Below, in pieces: positions 32,779-40,771 of a stretch of DNA of 64,000 bases. The DNA lies in contig CBCPKK010000034.1 of NCBI GenBank assembly GCA_965119215.1, forward strand, positions 1 through 64,000, written 5' to 3'. The stretch comes from Buttiauxella sp965119215 (GTDB lineage: Bacteria > Pseudomonadota > Gammaproteobacteria > Enterobacterales > Enterobacteriaceae). The position numbers and the translations under genes were made by a program. Below the pieces are notes generated by a model, which was not told where the DNA came from, did no database searches, and was given only the letters and a program-made list of their open reading frames with translations. How positions within the stretch are numbered: the first letter of the stretch is position 1; each line of letters begins with the position of its first letter.

Positions 32779-33915
32779 TTATTCAGCCAAAAACAGCTCC
32801 AGCAGCGAGTTCAGGAACAGTTTTCCGTGCTCGGTTATCTGCCAGTATTCTGGCGTTTCTACCAGATAGTTTTTAGCCATCGCTTCATCTAGCTGCGCGC
32901 GAATCACGGATTCATCCAGCCCGGTATACAGGCTAAATTCATTGCGTGGCGCGGCTTCCAGCAAACGGAAACGGTTCATAAAGAATTCGAACGGCTTATC
33001 GGCTTGTTCCACATCGTGCTGACGGTCGAGATATTTCCCTTCCATATATCCGCGTGGATGGCGCGTTTTAGCGGTGCGCAGAATACGCCCGTCTTCGAAC
33101 GTCACTTTGCCATGCGCACCACAACCAATTCCCAGATAGTCGCCAAAGCGCCAGTAATTCAGGTTGTGTTGGCACTGATAGCCCGGTTTCGCATAGGCTG
33201 AGGTTTCGTATTGCTGATAGCCCGCCGCGGTCAGTAATTTATCGCCTTGCTCGAAAATATCCCACAGCGCGTCGTCGTCCGGTAATTTTGGCGGACGCGA
33301 GCTGAACAATGTGTTCGGTTCAATCGTCAGCTGATACCAGGAAAGATGCGGAGGATTCAGCTCAATAGCCTGGCGCAAATCGTCCAGCGCTTCTTCAAGC
33401 GATTGATCCGGCAGGCCGTGCATCAAATCCAGATTGAAACTGCGCAGGCCTAATCCGCTCGCCAGGTTGGCTGCACGTTTCGCTTCACCAGAGTCGTGAA
33501 TACGACCCAGGCGTTTGAGTTTTGTCTCGCTGAAACTCTGCACGCCGATGGAAATGCGGTTCACACCGGCACGCTGATAACTCACGAAACGGTCTGCTTC
33601 CACCGTTCCGGGGTTGGCTTCCATCGTGATTTCCGCATCAGCGGCTAACGGCAGGCGGGCACGCACACCGTCGAGCAGATTTTGCATCGCTTCGCCTGAA
33701 AGCAGGCTCGGCGTACCGCCACCAATAAAGATGGTCTTTATTTCACGTCCTTGTGCCATTGGCGCGTCGTTATCCAGATCGCGCAGCAGGTGGGCGACAT
33801 ACTCGTCGTGCGGAACGTCGCCTTTAAGTGCATGAGAATTGAAGTCACAGTAGGGGCACTTCTGCACGCACCACGGGATGTGAATATAGAGACTTAGTGG
33901 TGGCAAATTAGCCAT
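32779..33915 (-). CDS. hemW: HemW, radical SAM heme chaperone
   Basis: Resembles the oxygen-independent coproporphyrinogen oxidase HemN but is now described as a heme chaperone for respiratory enzymes. The product is 378 aa. The radical SAM cluster is CVQKCPYC (Cys16, Cys20, Cys23). SAM-binding segments follow as IFIGGGTPSLL and EANPGTVE, then RISIGVQSF, and the C-terminal HemW domain has GIGCGAHGK. It overlaps rdgB by 8 bases, as expected for the yggS-yggT-yggU-rdgB-hemW operon. Confidence 0.97.
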   Translation of the reverse strand: MANLPPLSLYIHIPWCVQKCPYCDFNSHALKGDVPHDEYVAHLLRDLDNDAPMAQGREIKTIFIGGGTPSLLSGEAMQNLLDGVRARLPLAADAEITMEANPGTVEADRFVSYQRAGVNRISIGVQSFSETKLKRLGRIHDSGEAKRAANLASGLGLRSFNLDLMHGLPDQSLEEALDDLRQAIELNPPHLSWYQLTIEPNTLFSSRPPKLPDDDALWDIFEQGDKLLTAAGYQQYETSAYAKPGYQCQHNLNYWRFGDYLGIGCGAHGKVTFEDGRILRTAKTRHPRGYMEGKYLDRQHDVEQADKPFEFFMNRFRLLEAAPRNEFSLYTGLDESVIRAQLDEAMAKNYLVETPEYWQITEHGKLFLNSLLELFLAE

Positions 33916-34501
33916 TTTTCATTGCTTCCAGTAACAGTTTTAGCGCTCGCCCACGGTGGGAGATGGCGCGTTTTTCGTCGCGAGTCAGTTCTGCGGCGGT
34001 TTTGCCTTCGGTTGGGACAAAGAAAATCGGGTCATAGCCAAAGCCGCCAGCACCTGCGGCTTCGCGGGTAATCTGGCCTTCCCAACTGCCGTGGCACACC
34101 AACGGGGTGGGATCTTCCGCATGACGCATATACACCAGCACACAGTGGAAGCGCGCCTTGCGTTGTTCGTCCGGCACATCTTTCAGTGTAGCCAGCAGCT
34201 TTTCCAGATTCTGTTGATCTGAGGCATCAACACCTGCGTAACGTGCAGAGTAAATCCCCGGCGCGCCGCCCAGCACATCAACCGCCAGACCGGAGTCATC
34301 AGCAATGGCTGGCAAACCCGTGACCTGCGCCGCGTGGCGAGCTTTCAGAATGGCATTTTCGATAAACGTCAGGCCGGTTTCTTCAGCCGACTCTACGCCT
34401 AATTCGGTTTGTGCAACGACATCCAGACCAAAATCGCCTAGTAAATCAGCAAGTTCACGCACTTTACCGGCGTTACCGGTTGCGAGGACAACTTTTTGCA
34501 T
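33908..34501 (-). CDS. rdgB: dITP/XTP pyrophosphatase RdgB
   Basis: Removes non-canonical purine triphosphates (dITP, dXTP, ITP) so they are not built into DNA or RNA. The product is 197 aa from the ATG at 34501 (MQKVVLATGNAGKVREL); the open frame extends 12 codons further without support. Nucleotide-binding TGNAGKVREL is followed by the catalytic metal site TFIENAILKARHAA, then ADDSGLAVDVLGGAPGIYSARY, and the base-binding GFGYDPIF and SHRGRAL. It belongs to the yggS operon and lies 28 bases behind yggU. Confidence 0.97.
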   Translation of the reverse strand: MQKVVLATGNAGKVRELADLLGDFGLDVVAQTELGVESAEETGLTFIENAILKARHAAQVTGLPAIADDSGLAVDVLGGAPGIYSARYAGVDASDQQNLEKLLATLKDVPDEQRKARFHCVLVYMRHAEDPTPLVCHGSWEGQITREAAGAGGFGYDPIFFVPTEGKTAAELTRDEKRAISHRGRALKLLLEAMKNG

Positions 34502-34529
34502 AATGAGAAAATCCTGTGAAATTCGATAA

Positions 34530-34820
34530 TTAATCAAGCAATGCCGCGACTTCCGTCGGGATTTGTTGCGGGTTGATAATCTTAACTTGCTTGTGACGAC
34601 CTAGCTCACCCTTCTCAACCAGCACCTGGCTTTTGGCGACTTTGAACTGTTTAGCCAGATATTTTACCAGATGGGCGTTGGCTTTTCCGTCTATCGGCGG
34701 GGCGGTGATGGCGACTTTTAGCTCGTCGCCATGTAACCCGATAATGCTATCGCGGCTGGCTTTAGGCTGAATAAACAGCCGTAAAACCAGCCCATCTGCG
34801 GTTTGGCTTACTGCACTCAC
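34530..34820 (-). CDS. yggU: UPF0235/DUF167 protein YggU
   Basis: A small protein of 96 aa with no known biochemical role. The DUF167 core is seen: LVLRLFIQPKASRDSIIGLH, then VAITAPPIDGKANAHLVKYL, and EKGELGRHKQVKI. The start is a GTG at 34820, chosen because it overlaps the yggT stop as GTGA and gives the E. coli length; a TTG four codons earlier is possible. It is translationally coupled to yggT. Confidence 0.93.
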   Translation of the reverse strand: MSAVSQTADGLVLRLFIQPKASRDSIIGLHGDELKVAITAPPIDGKANAHLVKYLAKQFKVAKSQVLVEKGELGRHKQVKIINPQQIPTEVAALLD

Positions 34821-35371
34821 AGCAAAAACCAAAGCCCCGGGAATAAATCCATGCCGAGGTAATTCAGCATATAGAGAATTAAAATCACCACCATGGCGGA
34901 AAAATCGATGCCGCCCATGGCCGGAATGATGCGGCGAATAGGTGCCATCATCGGTTCAGTCAGTTGCATCAGCACGTATTCAATTGGGCTGCGGCCCTGG
35001 CTAATCCAGCTCATCAACGAACGGGCAATGATGACCCAGAACACCAGCGTACCGGCGGACTTTAACAGCGATAACAGGCCAACCAGTAGATTCATTGGGT
35101 CAAGCGACAACGCGCCAACCTGAATGAGCAGCAATACCGGATACTTCAGCGTGGTGAGAATAAACGCCACCAGTAATGAAGAGGTATCAATCGGCCCAAT
35201 TGAGGGGATTATTCGGCGCAGTGGTCCGACAATCGGTTGGGTGATTTTGACGATAAACTGTGCAAAAGGATTGTAAAAATCACAACGTGCCCACTGCATC
35301 CAGATGCGAATTAGCAGCACCATCACATACAGTTCAATCAGCGTTTTGACCAGGAAAGTCAACGTCAGCAT
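34817..35371 (-). CDS. yggT: YggT-family inner membrane protein
   Basis: The product is 184 aa from the ATG at 35371 (MLTLTFLVKTLIELYVMV); a TTG four codons upstream is in frame but has no E. coli equivalent. Two YGGT repeats are seen, each with a membrane helix pair and the motif Q-x-x-x-P-x-x-x-P-x-R-R-x-I-P (QPIVGPLRRIIPSIGPID and EPMMAPIRRIIPAMGGIDFS). About four to six membrane segments are expected. Linked in E. coli to osmotic or potassium tolerance; the function is not firm. It overlaps yggU by 4 bases and sits 22 bases behind yggS. Confidence 0.95.
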   Translation of the reverse strand: MLTLTFLVKTLIELYVMVLLIRIWMQWARCDFYNPFAQFIVKITQPIVGPLRRIIPSIGPIDTSSLLVAFILTTLKYPVLLLIQVGALSLDPMNLLVGLLSLLKSAGTLVFWVIIARSLMSWISQGRSPIEYVLMQLTEPMMAPIRRIIPAMGGIDFSAMVVILILYMLNYLGMDLFPGLWFLL

Positions 35372-35393
35372 GGCGTTCCTCAAAATTTAATGA

Positions 35394-36098
35394 TTAACGA
35401 GCGGAGTAATCCCGCGCGCCGAAAATAGCGGTTCCAATGCGCACCATGGTGCTGCCTGCAGCAATCGCGGCGTCCATGTCATCGGTCATGCCCAGGGACA
35501 ACGTATCAACCGTTGCATAGCGTTTTTTGAGCGATTCGAAAGCTGCTGCCATTTTCTGGCAAACCGCTAACTGATGCTCGTAATCAGGTTCGGGGGCAGG
35601 AATTGCCATCAAACCTCGTAATACCAAACCCGGCAGAACTGCAACATCTGCCGCAAGCGCTTCAAGCTCACTCAGGGCAATGCCGGATTTGCTTTGTTCA
35701 TCACTGATATTTATTTGAATCAGTACGTTAAGCGGGGGTAGCTCAGCTGGACGCTGTTCGCTTAAACGGCTCGCAATACGCAAACGATCGACGGTGTGGC
35801 ACCAGTCAAAATGCTCTGCAACCAGGCGACTTTTGTTCGACTGCAATGGGCCAATAAAGTGCCATTCCAGCTGTTCTTCGCCGTTTTCGGCAAAGTAACG
35901 AATTTTGTCCACGCCTTCCTGCACGTAATTTTCACCGAAAGCTCGCTGCCCGGCAGCAATCGCTTCTGCGAGGGCGCTCGCAGGCTTAGTTTTGCTAACT
36001 GCAAGCAAAGTAACTTCTTCTGGAGCACGGCCGCTGCGTTCAGAAGCCGCCAATATTTTGTGCTGAACCTGTGCCAGATTGTGCGCTATCTCGTTCAT
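35394..36098 (-). CDS. yggS: PLP homeostasis protein YggS (PLPBP/COG0325)
   Basis: A cytoplasmic pyridoxal-phosphate-binding TIM-barrel protein without known catalysis; it controls free PLP and affects amino-acid pools. The product is 234 aa. The lysine carrying PLP is in LLAVSKTKP (about residue 36). Other family segments are FGENYVQEG, WHFIGPLQSNKSR, QINISDEQSKSG, and the phosphate-binding LSLGMTDDMDAAIAAGSTMVRIGTAIFG. It is the first gene of the yggS-hemW group and diverges from yggR, with only 14 bases between the start codons. Confidence 0.96.
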   Translation of the reverse strand: MNEIAHNLAQVQHKILAASERSGRAPEEVTLLAVSKTKPASALAEAIAAGQRAFGENYVQEGVDKIRYFAENGEEQLEWHFIGPLQSNKSRLVAEHFDWCHTVDRLRIASRLSEQRPAELPPLNVLIQINISDEQSKSGIALSELEALAADVAVLPGLVLRGLMAIPAPEPDYEHQLAVCQKMAAAFESLKKRYATVDTLSLGMTDDMDAAIAAGSTMVRIGTAIFGARDYSAR

Positions 36099-36112
36099 AG
36101 GTTGGAAGTGAT

Positions 36113-37132
36113 ATGGATATCGAAGAAATTGTGGCCCTTAGTGTAAAGCATAACGCCTCTGATCTACACCTGTGCGCGCAGCTTCCTGCTCGCTGGCGCA
36201 GGCAAGGGCGGCTTGAGCCTCTACCGGAAAGCGCACCCACACCAGAAACATTGTTAGACGCCTGGATCTCCAACGAGCAACGAGCACAGTTGGAAGCGGC
36301 GGGGCAGTTAGACTTTGCTATTACTCTCAGAGAAGGCGTGCGGCTGCGTGCCAATGCTTTTCGGCAGCGGCAAGGATATTCAATCGCCTTACGGTTGCTG
36401 GCTTCTGATTGCCCAAAACTCGAGGCGTTAAGCGTTCCCGCGATCCTTCCTGAATTACTGGCATCCCACGACGGCCTGATTCTGGTGACCGGTGCCACCG
36501 GCAGCGGCAAATCGACCACGCTTGCGGCGATGGTGGATCATCTCAATCATCAACTCGACGGGCATATTCTCACCCTGGAAGATCCTATTGAGTTTGTTCA
36601 TCACTCGAAACGCTGTTTGATTCAACAGCGTGAACCTGGCGAGCATTGCGGTTCTTTTGCCGCAGGTTTACGTGCGGCATTACGTGAAGATCCGGACGTG
36701 ATCTTGCTGGGTGAATTACGTGACAGCGAAACCATACGCCTTGCGCTTACTGCCGCAGAAACAGGGCATCTGGTCCTGGCGACACTCCATACGCGCGGTG
36801 CGGCACAGGCGGTGGAACGGCTGGTGGATGTCTTTCCGGCAGAAGAAAAAAATAGGGTGCGCAGCCAACTGGCAGGCAGCTTAAAAGCGGTACTGGCACA
36901 GAAATTACTGCCAGACAAAAACGGTGGAAGGGTTGCCCTGTATGAGTTGCTGGTAAATACACCCGCCGTGGCGAGCCTTATACGGGAAGGGAAAACACAT
37001 CAGCTTCCAGGGTTGATACAAACCGGGCAGCAGCATGGCATGCAGAGTTTTGCGCAGAGTGAGGCGGCGCTACGGGCGGAGGGAAGGCTTGGTGTGCGGG
37101 ACGAAGCAGAACGCACTGCGTTTTCTATTTAA
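36113..37132 (+). CDS. yggR: PilT/GspE-type ATPase YggR
   Basis: A twitching-motility-type secretion ATPase of 339 aa. The N-terminal PAS-like domain starts DIEEIVALSVKHNASDLHLC. Walker A is GATGSGKST near residues 126-134, the Asp box is ILTLEDPIEFVH, Walker B is DPDVILLGELRD, and the His box is TGHLVLATLHTRGAA. In Pseudomonas PilT retracts type IV pili; in E. coli-like bacteria the gene is away from pilin genes and its role is unproven. It is divergent from yggS, with a 14-base gap, so the two starts share regulatory DNA. HicAB follows it on the same strand. Confidence 0.93.
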   Translation: MDIEEIVALSVKHNASDLHLCAQLPARWRRQGRLEPLPESAPTPETLLDAWISNEQRAQLEAAGQLDFAITLREGVRLRANAFRQRQGYSIALRLLASDCPKLEALSVPAILPELLASHDGLILVTGATGSGKSTTLAAMVDHLNHQLDGHILTLEDPIEFVHHSKRCLIQQREPGEHCGSFAAGLRAALREDPDVILLGELRDSETIRLALTAAETGHLVLATLHTRGAAQAVERLVDVFPAEEKNRVRSQLAGSLKAVLAQKLLPDKNGGRVALYELLVNTPAVASLIREGKTHQLPGLIQTGQQHGMQSFAQSEAALRAEGRLGVRDEAERTAFSI

Positions 37133-37210
37133 AAGGACGAATCTGGATGATTAATATTATTGCTATCGTGTGTTTGTGTGTGTATTGTTTGATTCGTTCA
37201 GGAGAACGCG

Positions 37211-37393
37211 ATGAAATCTTCTGATCTGATCAAAGAACTGAAGGCCGCAGGATGCGAACCCGCCAGAAACACGGGAGGTAGCCACTGGATATGGTGGTCG
37301 CCAAATACAGGGAATACTTTCCCGATTCCACATCCGAAAAAAGATTTACCCATCAGTACTGTCAGATTTATTCGTAAACTTGCGGGGATTTAG
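37211..37393 (+). CDS. hicA: HicA-type mRNA interferase toxin
   Basis: The product is 60 aa. The double-stranded-RNA-binding-like HicA fold is recognisable: MKSSDLIKELKAAGCEPARN, then GGSHWIWWSP with the catalytic histidine, then FPIPHPKKDLPISTVRFIRK. Such toxins cleave mRNA and are blocked by HicB. The ribosome site AGGAGAA lies just before the ATG. The pair with hicB (24 bases downstream) is inserted between yggR and ruvX, which are neighbours in E. coli. The WIWW after the histidine is unusual compared with the common HHHF/HLKL forms. Confidence 0.85.
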   Translation: MKSSDLIKELKAAGCEPARNTGGSHWIWWSPNTGNTFPIPHPKKDLPISTVRFIRKLAGI

Positions 37394-37416
37394 TCCCGCG
37401 ATCACGGAGGTAACTC

Positions 37417-37860
37417 ATGTTTTTTTCTGTTGGTGTGGAAATGCCTGCAAATGACAATGAAGCGTATGGTCTGGTTGTGCCAGCGCTATGCAACGATGCG
37501 TTTGGTTGCGTCTCAGCGGCGGATAATCAAGACGAAATTGCCGTAACTGTGCGCGAGGTGATTTTACTCATTGCCGATATGATGGTGAAGAGTGGCGTAG
37601 ATATCACTCGTTTGAAAGATGCCGGGCCTTTTGTTTATGCCGCACATCCTGACTATGCCCACTGTAATCAATGGTTGCTGGTGGATGTCGATTTATCGGC
37701 GCTTGAGGGTAAGCAGCAGCGGATAAATATTTCGCTTCCAGATGTGCTTTTGGAACGTATTGATAACCGTGTGCAGCAGCCAGCGTCAGGTTACCGCGAT
37801 CGCAGCCATTTTCTGGCAGTGGCCGCGCGGCATGAGCTGACGGAAGATAATAAAAAATAG
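37417..37860 (+). CDS. hicB: HicB-family antitoxin
   Basis: The product is 147 aa. The N-terminal partially degraded RNase H-like HicB fold shows FFSVGVEMPANDNEAYGLVVPAL and a GCVSAADNQDEI segment. The C-terminus has an Arc/MetJ-type ribbon-helix-helix of the form QRINISLPDVLLERIDNRVQ...YRDRSHFLAVAARHEL, which would bind the operator of the pair. The ribosome site GGAGG is 6 bases from the ATG. It would neutralise HicA and repress the promoter in the 78-base gap upstream (37133-37210). The N-terminal part is longer than in the E. coli K-12 HicB. Confidence 0.85.
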   Translation: MFFSVGVEMPANDNEAYGLVVPALCNDAFGCVSAADNQDEIAVTVREVILLIADMMVKSGVDITRLKDAGPFVYAAHPDYAHCNQWLLVDVDLSALEGKQQRINISLPDVLLERIDNRVQQPASGYRDRSHFLAVAARHELTEDNKK

Positions 37861-37866
37861 CGAGCG

Positions 37867-37890
37867 GGCGGATAAGCAAGGCAATCCGCC
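37867..37890. terminator. Weak hairpin between hicB and ruvX
   Basis: Arms GGCGGAT (37867-37873) and ATCCGCC (37884-37890) enclose a 10-base loop between convergent genes. There is only a short TTT after it on the plus strand, so termination would be weak. Confidence 0.4.
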
Positions 37891-37903
37891 TTTGAGGCAA
37901 AAA

Positions 37904-38323
37904 TCAGGGATTATAGTCAAACCAGCTTTCAAGAATTATCACGGCTGAGGCTGAGTCAATACTGCCTTTGTTCAGGGCGCGGAAACCGCCGTGCTCAAAC
38001 AATCCTGCGCGTGCTTCAACGGTGCTGAGTCGCTCATCCTGCAAAGAAACTTTGACACCAAAACGGCCATGTATGCGGTTAGCAAATTTACGGGCGCGGA
38101 TGGTGAGCGGTTGTTCTGTGCCATCCATATTCAGTGGCAGACCAACGATGACTTCATCAGGTTGCCACTCTTTCAGGAGTTTCTCGATGATGTTCCAGTC
38201 GGGCGTTCCATCTTGCGCTTTAATCGCGGTTAATGGGCGTGCGGTACCGGTAATGCGTTGGCCAATGGCGACACCAATACTTTTGGTACCGAAATCAAAG
38301 GCTAACAATGTTCCACTGCTCAT
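37904..38323 (-). CDS. yqgF: RuvX/YqgF, RNase H-fold pre-16S rRNA nuclease
   Basis: Processes the 5' end of 16S rRNA precursors; essential in E. coli. The product is 139 aa from the ATG at 38323, which shares one base with the yqgE stop (TGATG); an in-frame TTG one codon earlier is less likely. The RNase H-like motifs are LAFDFGTKSIGVA (first Asp), EVIVGLPLNMDGTEQP, VSLQDERLST (Glu region), and the C-terminal DSASAVIILESWF with an Asp. Key residues are all present. Confidence 0.96.
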   Translation of the reverse strand: MSSGTLLAFDFGTKSIGVAIGQRITGTARPLTAIKAQDGTPDWNIIEKLLKEWQPDEVIVGLPLNMDGTEQPLTIRARKFANRIHGRFGVKVSLQDERLSTVEARAGLFEHGGFRALNKGSIDSASAVIILESWFDYNP

Positions 38324-38886
38324 CAAGCGTGCCCCGCTTCACTTGGCATATTGTAGATATCTATGCCGATTAATTTCGCGGCTTCACGCCAGCGTTCAGA
38401 AATTGGGGTATGGAAAAGAATAGAGGCATCGGCTGGTGCGGTTAACCAGGCGTTGTCCAAAATCTCTTGCTCCAGCTGCCCTTTTTCCCAGGAGGAGTAA
38501 CCGAGCGCGACAATTACATCTGCTGGTTGCTTTGCGGTGCCGATGGTTTCGAGCACATCGCGGGAAGTGGTGAGCACTGTGCTATCAGCGATGCGGATGC
38601 TTGATGTAAAACAGTCTGGTGGTGAATGCAAAATAAAACCACGGTCTTCTGCCAATGGGCCGCCAATAAAAACAGGTTTATCAAGACGAATGGCTGGGTC
38701 ACGTGGCTCTGGTTCGATTTTTAGTTTTTCCAGAACGCTGTCAACCTGAAGGTTTTCAAGGGGTTTATTAATGATTATCCCCATTGCGCCTTCGTCGTTG
38801 TATTCACAGATATAAACGACAGCACGCTTAAACAGAGGGTCCTGGAGCGCCGGCATGGCAATTAGAAAGTGATTCTGTAAATTCAT
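38323..38886 (-). CDS. yqgE: UPF0301/DUF179 protein YqgE (AlgH family)
   Basis: The product is 187 aa from the ATG at 38886 (MNLQNHFLIAMPALQDPLF), as in E. coli. AlgH-family hallmarks are VYICEYNDEGAMGIIINKPL, then VFIGGPLAEDRGFILH, and ALGYSSWEKGQLEQEILDNAWL. No enzymatic activity is established. It is coupled to ruvX downstream by a one-base overlap and separated from gshB by 97 bases containing a perfect 10-bp hairpin, so a new promoter between the two is possible. Confidence 0.95.
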   Translation of the reverse strand: MNLQNHFLIAMPALQDPLFKRAVVYICEYNDEGAMGIIINKPLENLQVDSVLEKLKIEPEPRDPAIRLDKPVFIGGPLAEDRGFILHSPPDCFTSSIRIADSTVLTTSRDVLETIGTAKQPADVIVALGYSSWEKGQLEQEILDNAWLTAPADASILFHTPISERWREAAKLIGIDIYNMPSEAGHA

Positions 38887-38955
38887 TGTCAGAGGTTTGG
38901 GTTCCGGTTGAAAAAGCGGCATTGGATGTGCGAAGAATAGTCAGCTTATCACTAT

Positions 38956-38977
38956 TGAGCGGGACGAGTCCCGCTCA
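38956..38977. terminator. Perfect hairpin between gshB and yqgE
   Basis: Arms TGAGCGGGAC and GTCCCGCTCA around a two-base centre form an uninterrupted 22-base dyad just after the gshB stop. There is no T run on either side, so it may be an mRNA-end stabiliser or the dyad of a dispersed repeat, rather than a classical terminator. Confidence 0.5.
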
Positions 38978-38983
38978 CCAGGA

Positions 38984-39931
38984 TTATTTGGCCAGACGAT
39001 TTTCAATAGCGTCAAACAACATACCGGTGATAGATACCGGGAATTCGGCTTCGATTTCGCGGATACAGGTAGGGCTGGTGACGTTAATCTCGGTCAGGCG
39101 GTCGCCGATAATATCCAGGCCAACAAAAATAAGTCCTTTCGCTTTAAGCGTTGGGCCAACGCGGCGGGCAATTTCCCAGTCGCTTTCTGTCAGTGGGCGC
39201 GGTTCGCCACGGCCACCGGCAGCCAGGTTGCCACGGGTTTCGCCGCCTTGCGGAATTCGTGCCAGGCAGTACGGTACAGGTTCGCCATCGACCACCAGAA
39301 CCCGTTTGTCACCATCGACAATCGCAGGCAGGTAGTTTTGCGCCATGCAGTAACGGTTCCCAAGTTCAGTCAACGTTTCAGCAATGACGCCGATATTCGG
39401 GTCGCCTTCTTTAACGCGGAAGATTGAGGCGCCACCCATACCATCTAACGGTTTGAGGATAATGTCGCCATGCTTTTGCCAGAACGCTTTAAGCTGCGCT
39501 TTATTACGTGTTACCAGCGTTTCAGGAGTCAAATCTGCAAACCAGGCGGTGAACAGCTTTTCGTTACAGTCGCGCAGGCTTTGCGGTTTGTTAACGATCA
39601 GCGTGCCTTGCTCTTCTGCGCGCTCAAGAATATAGGTCGCGTAGATAAATTCGGTATCAAACGGCGGATCTTTACGCATCAAGATAACGTCGAGATCGGC
39701 AAGCTGGATATCTTGCTCGCTACCAAATTCGTACCATTTATCGTAGTTCTGCTCGACCGTCACCAGACGGGTGCGTGCGTGCGCTTCACCGTTGATCAAA
39801 TACAGATCTGCCATTTCCATATAGTGCAGTTCGTAACCACGGCGCTGAGCTTCCAGCAGCATGGCAAAACTGGAGTCTTTCTTGATGTTAATGTTTGCGA
39901 TGGGGTCCATCACGATGCCGAGCTTGATCAT
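38984..39931 (-). CDS. gshB: Glutathione synthetase
   Basis: Joins gamma-glutamylcysteine and glycine with ATP, the second step of glutathione synthesis. The product is 315 aa from the ATG at 39931 (MIKLGIVMDPIANI), as in E. coli; nine extra in-frame codons upstream overlap nothing useful. The ATP-grasp fold is complete: DVILMRKDPPFDTEFIYATY, then KPLDGMGGASIFR (flexible ATP loop), RVLVVDGEPVPYCLARIPQ, GGRGEPRPL, and the metal site LTEINVTSPT. It lies 10 bases behind rsmE. Confidence 0.98.
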   Translation of the reverse strand: MIKLGIVMDPIANINIKKDSSFAMLLEAQRRGYELHYMEMADLYLINGEAHARTRLVTVEQNYDKWYEFGSEQDIQLADLDVILMRKDPPFDTEFIYATYILERAEEQGTLIVNKPQSLRDCNEKLFTAWFADLTPETLVTRNKAQLKAFWQKHGDIILKPLDGMGGASIFRVKEGDPNIGVIAETLTELGNRYCMAQNYLPAIVDGDKRVLVVDGEPVPYCLARIPQGGETRGNLAAGGRGEPRPLTESDWEIARRVGPTLKAKGLIFVGLDIIGDRLTEINVTSPTCIREIEAEFPVSITGMLFDAIENRLAK

Positions 39932-39941
39932 TTTTTCTCCT

Positions 39942-40673
39942 TTAGCCCAGATCGCCAAATCGCACTTGTAGCGCGGTAATGGCGGTGAGCGCGGTAGTCT
40001 CAGTACGCAGAACGCGAGGTCCCAACAGAATATCAGTAAACAGATGGTGCGCGGTCATGGCAATTTCATCAGCCGTTAAACCGCCTTCAGGGCCAATCAG
40101 CAGGCGTACACGTTCAACAGGTTGCGGCAAAGTGTTGATACTGGCGCTGGCGCGAGGATGCAGATTCAGCTTTAAACTGTCATCAGCCTCTGCACACCAG
40201 TCTTCGAGAGCCATTGCCGGGCGAACTTCCGGCACGGTATTGCGACCGCATTGTTCACAGGCCGCAATAGCAATTTTCTGCCACTGCGAGAGCTTCTTAT
40301 TCAGGCGCTCGGCATCCAGTTTTACGCCACAGCGTTCAGAAAACAAAGGGGTAATCACATTCACGCCCAGTTCGACGGCTTTCTGAATAGTGAACTCCAT
40401 TTTCTCACCGCGAGACATCACCTGGCCAAGGTGCAGGTGCAATGGGGATTCACGGTCATCAATGTTTGCCGCAAGAATTTTTACGCGCACGCTTTTCTTA
40501 TCGGCCTGCACGATTTCCGCGTCGAAAACCTGATTGCTGCCGTCAAACAGTTGCAGCGCGTGGCCTGCACCCATGCGCAGTACGCGGCCCACATGGTTAG
40601 CGGCATCTTCACAAAGTGCTACATCCTGGCCGATGGTGAGTAATTCTGGGTGATGAATGCGGGGGATACGCAT
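39942..40673 (-). CDS. rsmE: 16S rRNA (uracil1498-N3)-methyltransferase RsmE
   Basis: Methylates U1498 of 16S rRNA in the decoding region. The product is 243 aa and belongs to the SPOUT class. An N-terminal PUA-like domain (MRIPRIHHPE...CEDAANHVGRVLRM) is followed by the knotted methyltransferase domain. The latter shows KMEFTIQKAVELGVNVITPL, IGPEGGLTADEI, and the knot motif LLGPRVLRTETTALTA at the C-terminus. Its message probably continues into gshB. Confidence 0.97.
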   Translation of the reverse strand: MRIPRIHHPELLTIGQDVALCEDAANHVGRVLRMGAGHALQLFDGSNQVFDAEIVQADKKSVRVKILAANIDDRESPLHLHLGQVMSRGEKMEFTIQKAVELGVNVITPLFSERCGVKLDAERLNKKLSQWQKIAIAACEQCGRNTVPEVRPAMALEDWCAEADDSLKLNLHPRASASINTLPQPVERVRLLIGPEGGLTADEIAMTAHHLFTDILLGPRVLRTETTALTAITALQVRFGDLG

Positions 40674-40706
40674 GAAAATTAGAGTCCAGTTCTGAAGGCT
40701 GGTGTT

Positions 40707-40730
40707 TCCCTGCGCTTTGAAGCGCAGGGA
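40707..40730. terminator. Perfect 10-bp hairpin between rsmE and endA
   Basis: Arms TCCCTGCGCT (40707-40716) and AGCGCAGGGA (40721-40730) enclose a TTGA loop. It follows the endA stop on the minus strand. The T-rich side is weak, so it may attenuate rather than stop transcription into rsmE. Confidence 0.55.
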
Positions 40731-40771
40731 TTAAAAGCAGCACTGTGTTAAACAATTCCCGCTAGTGTAGG

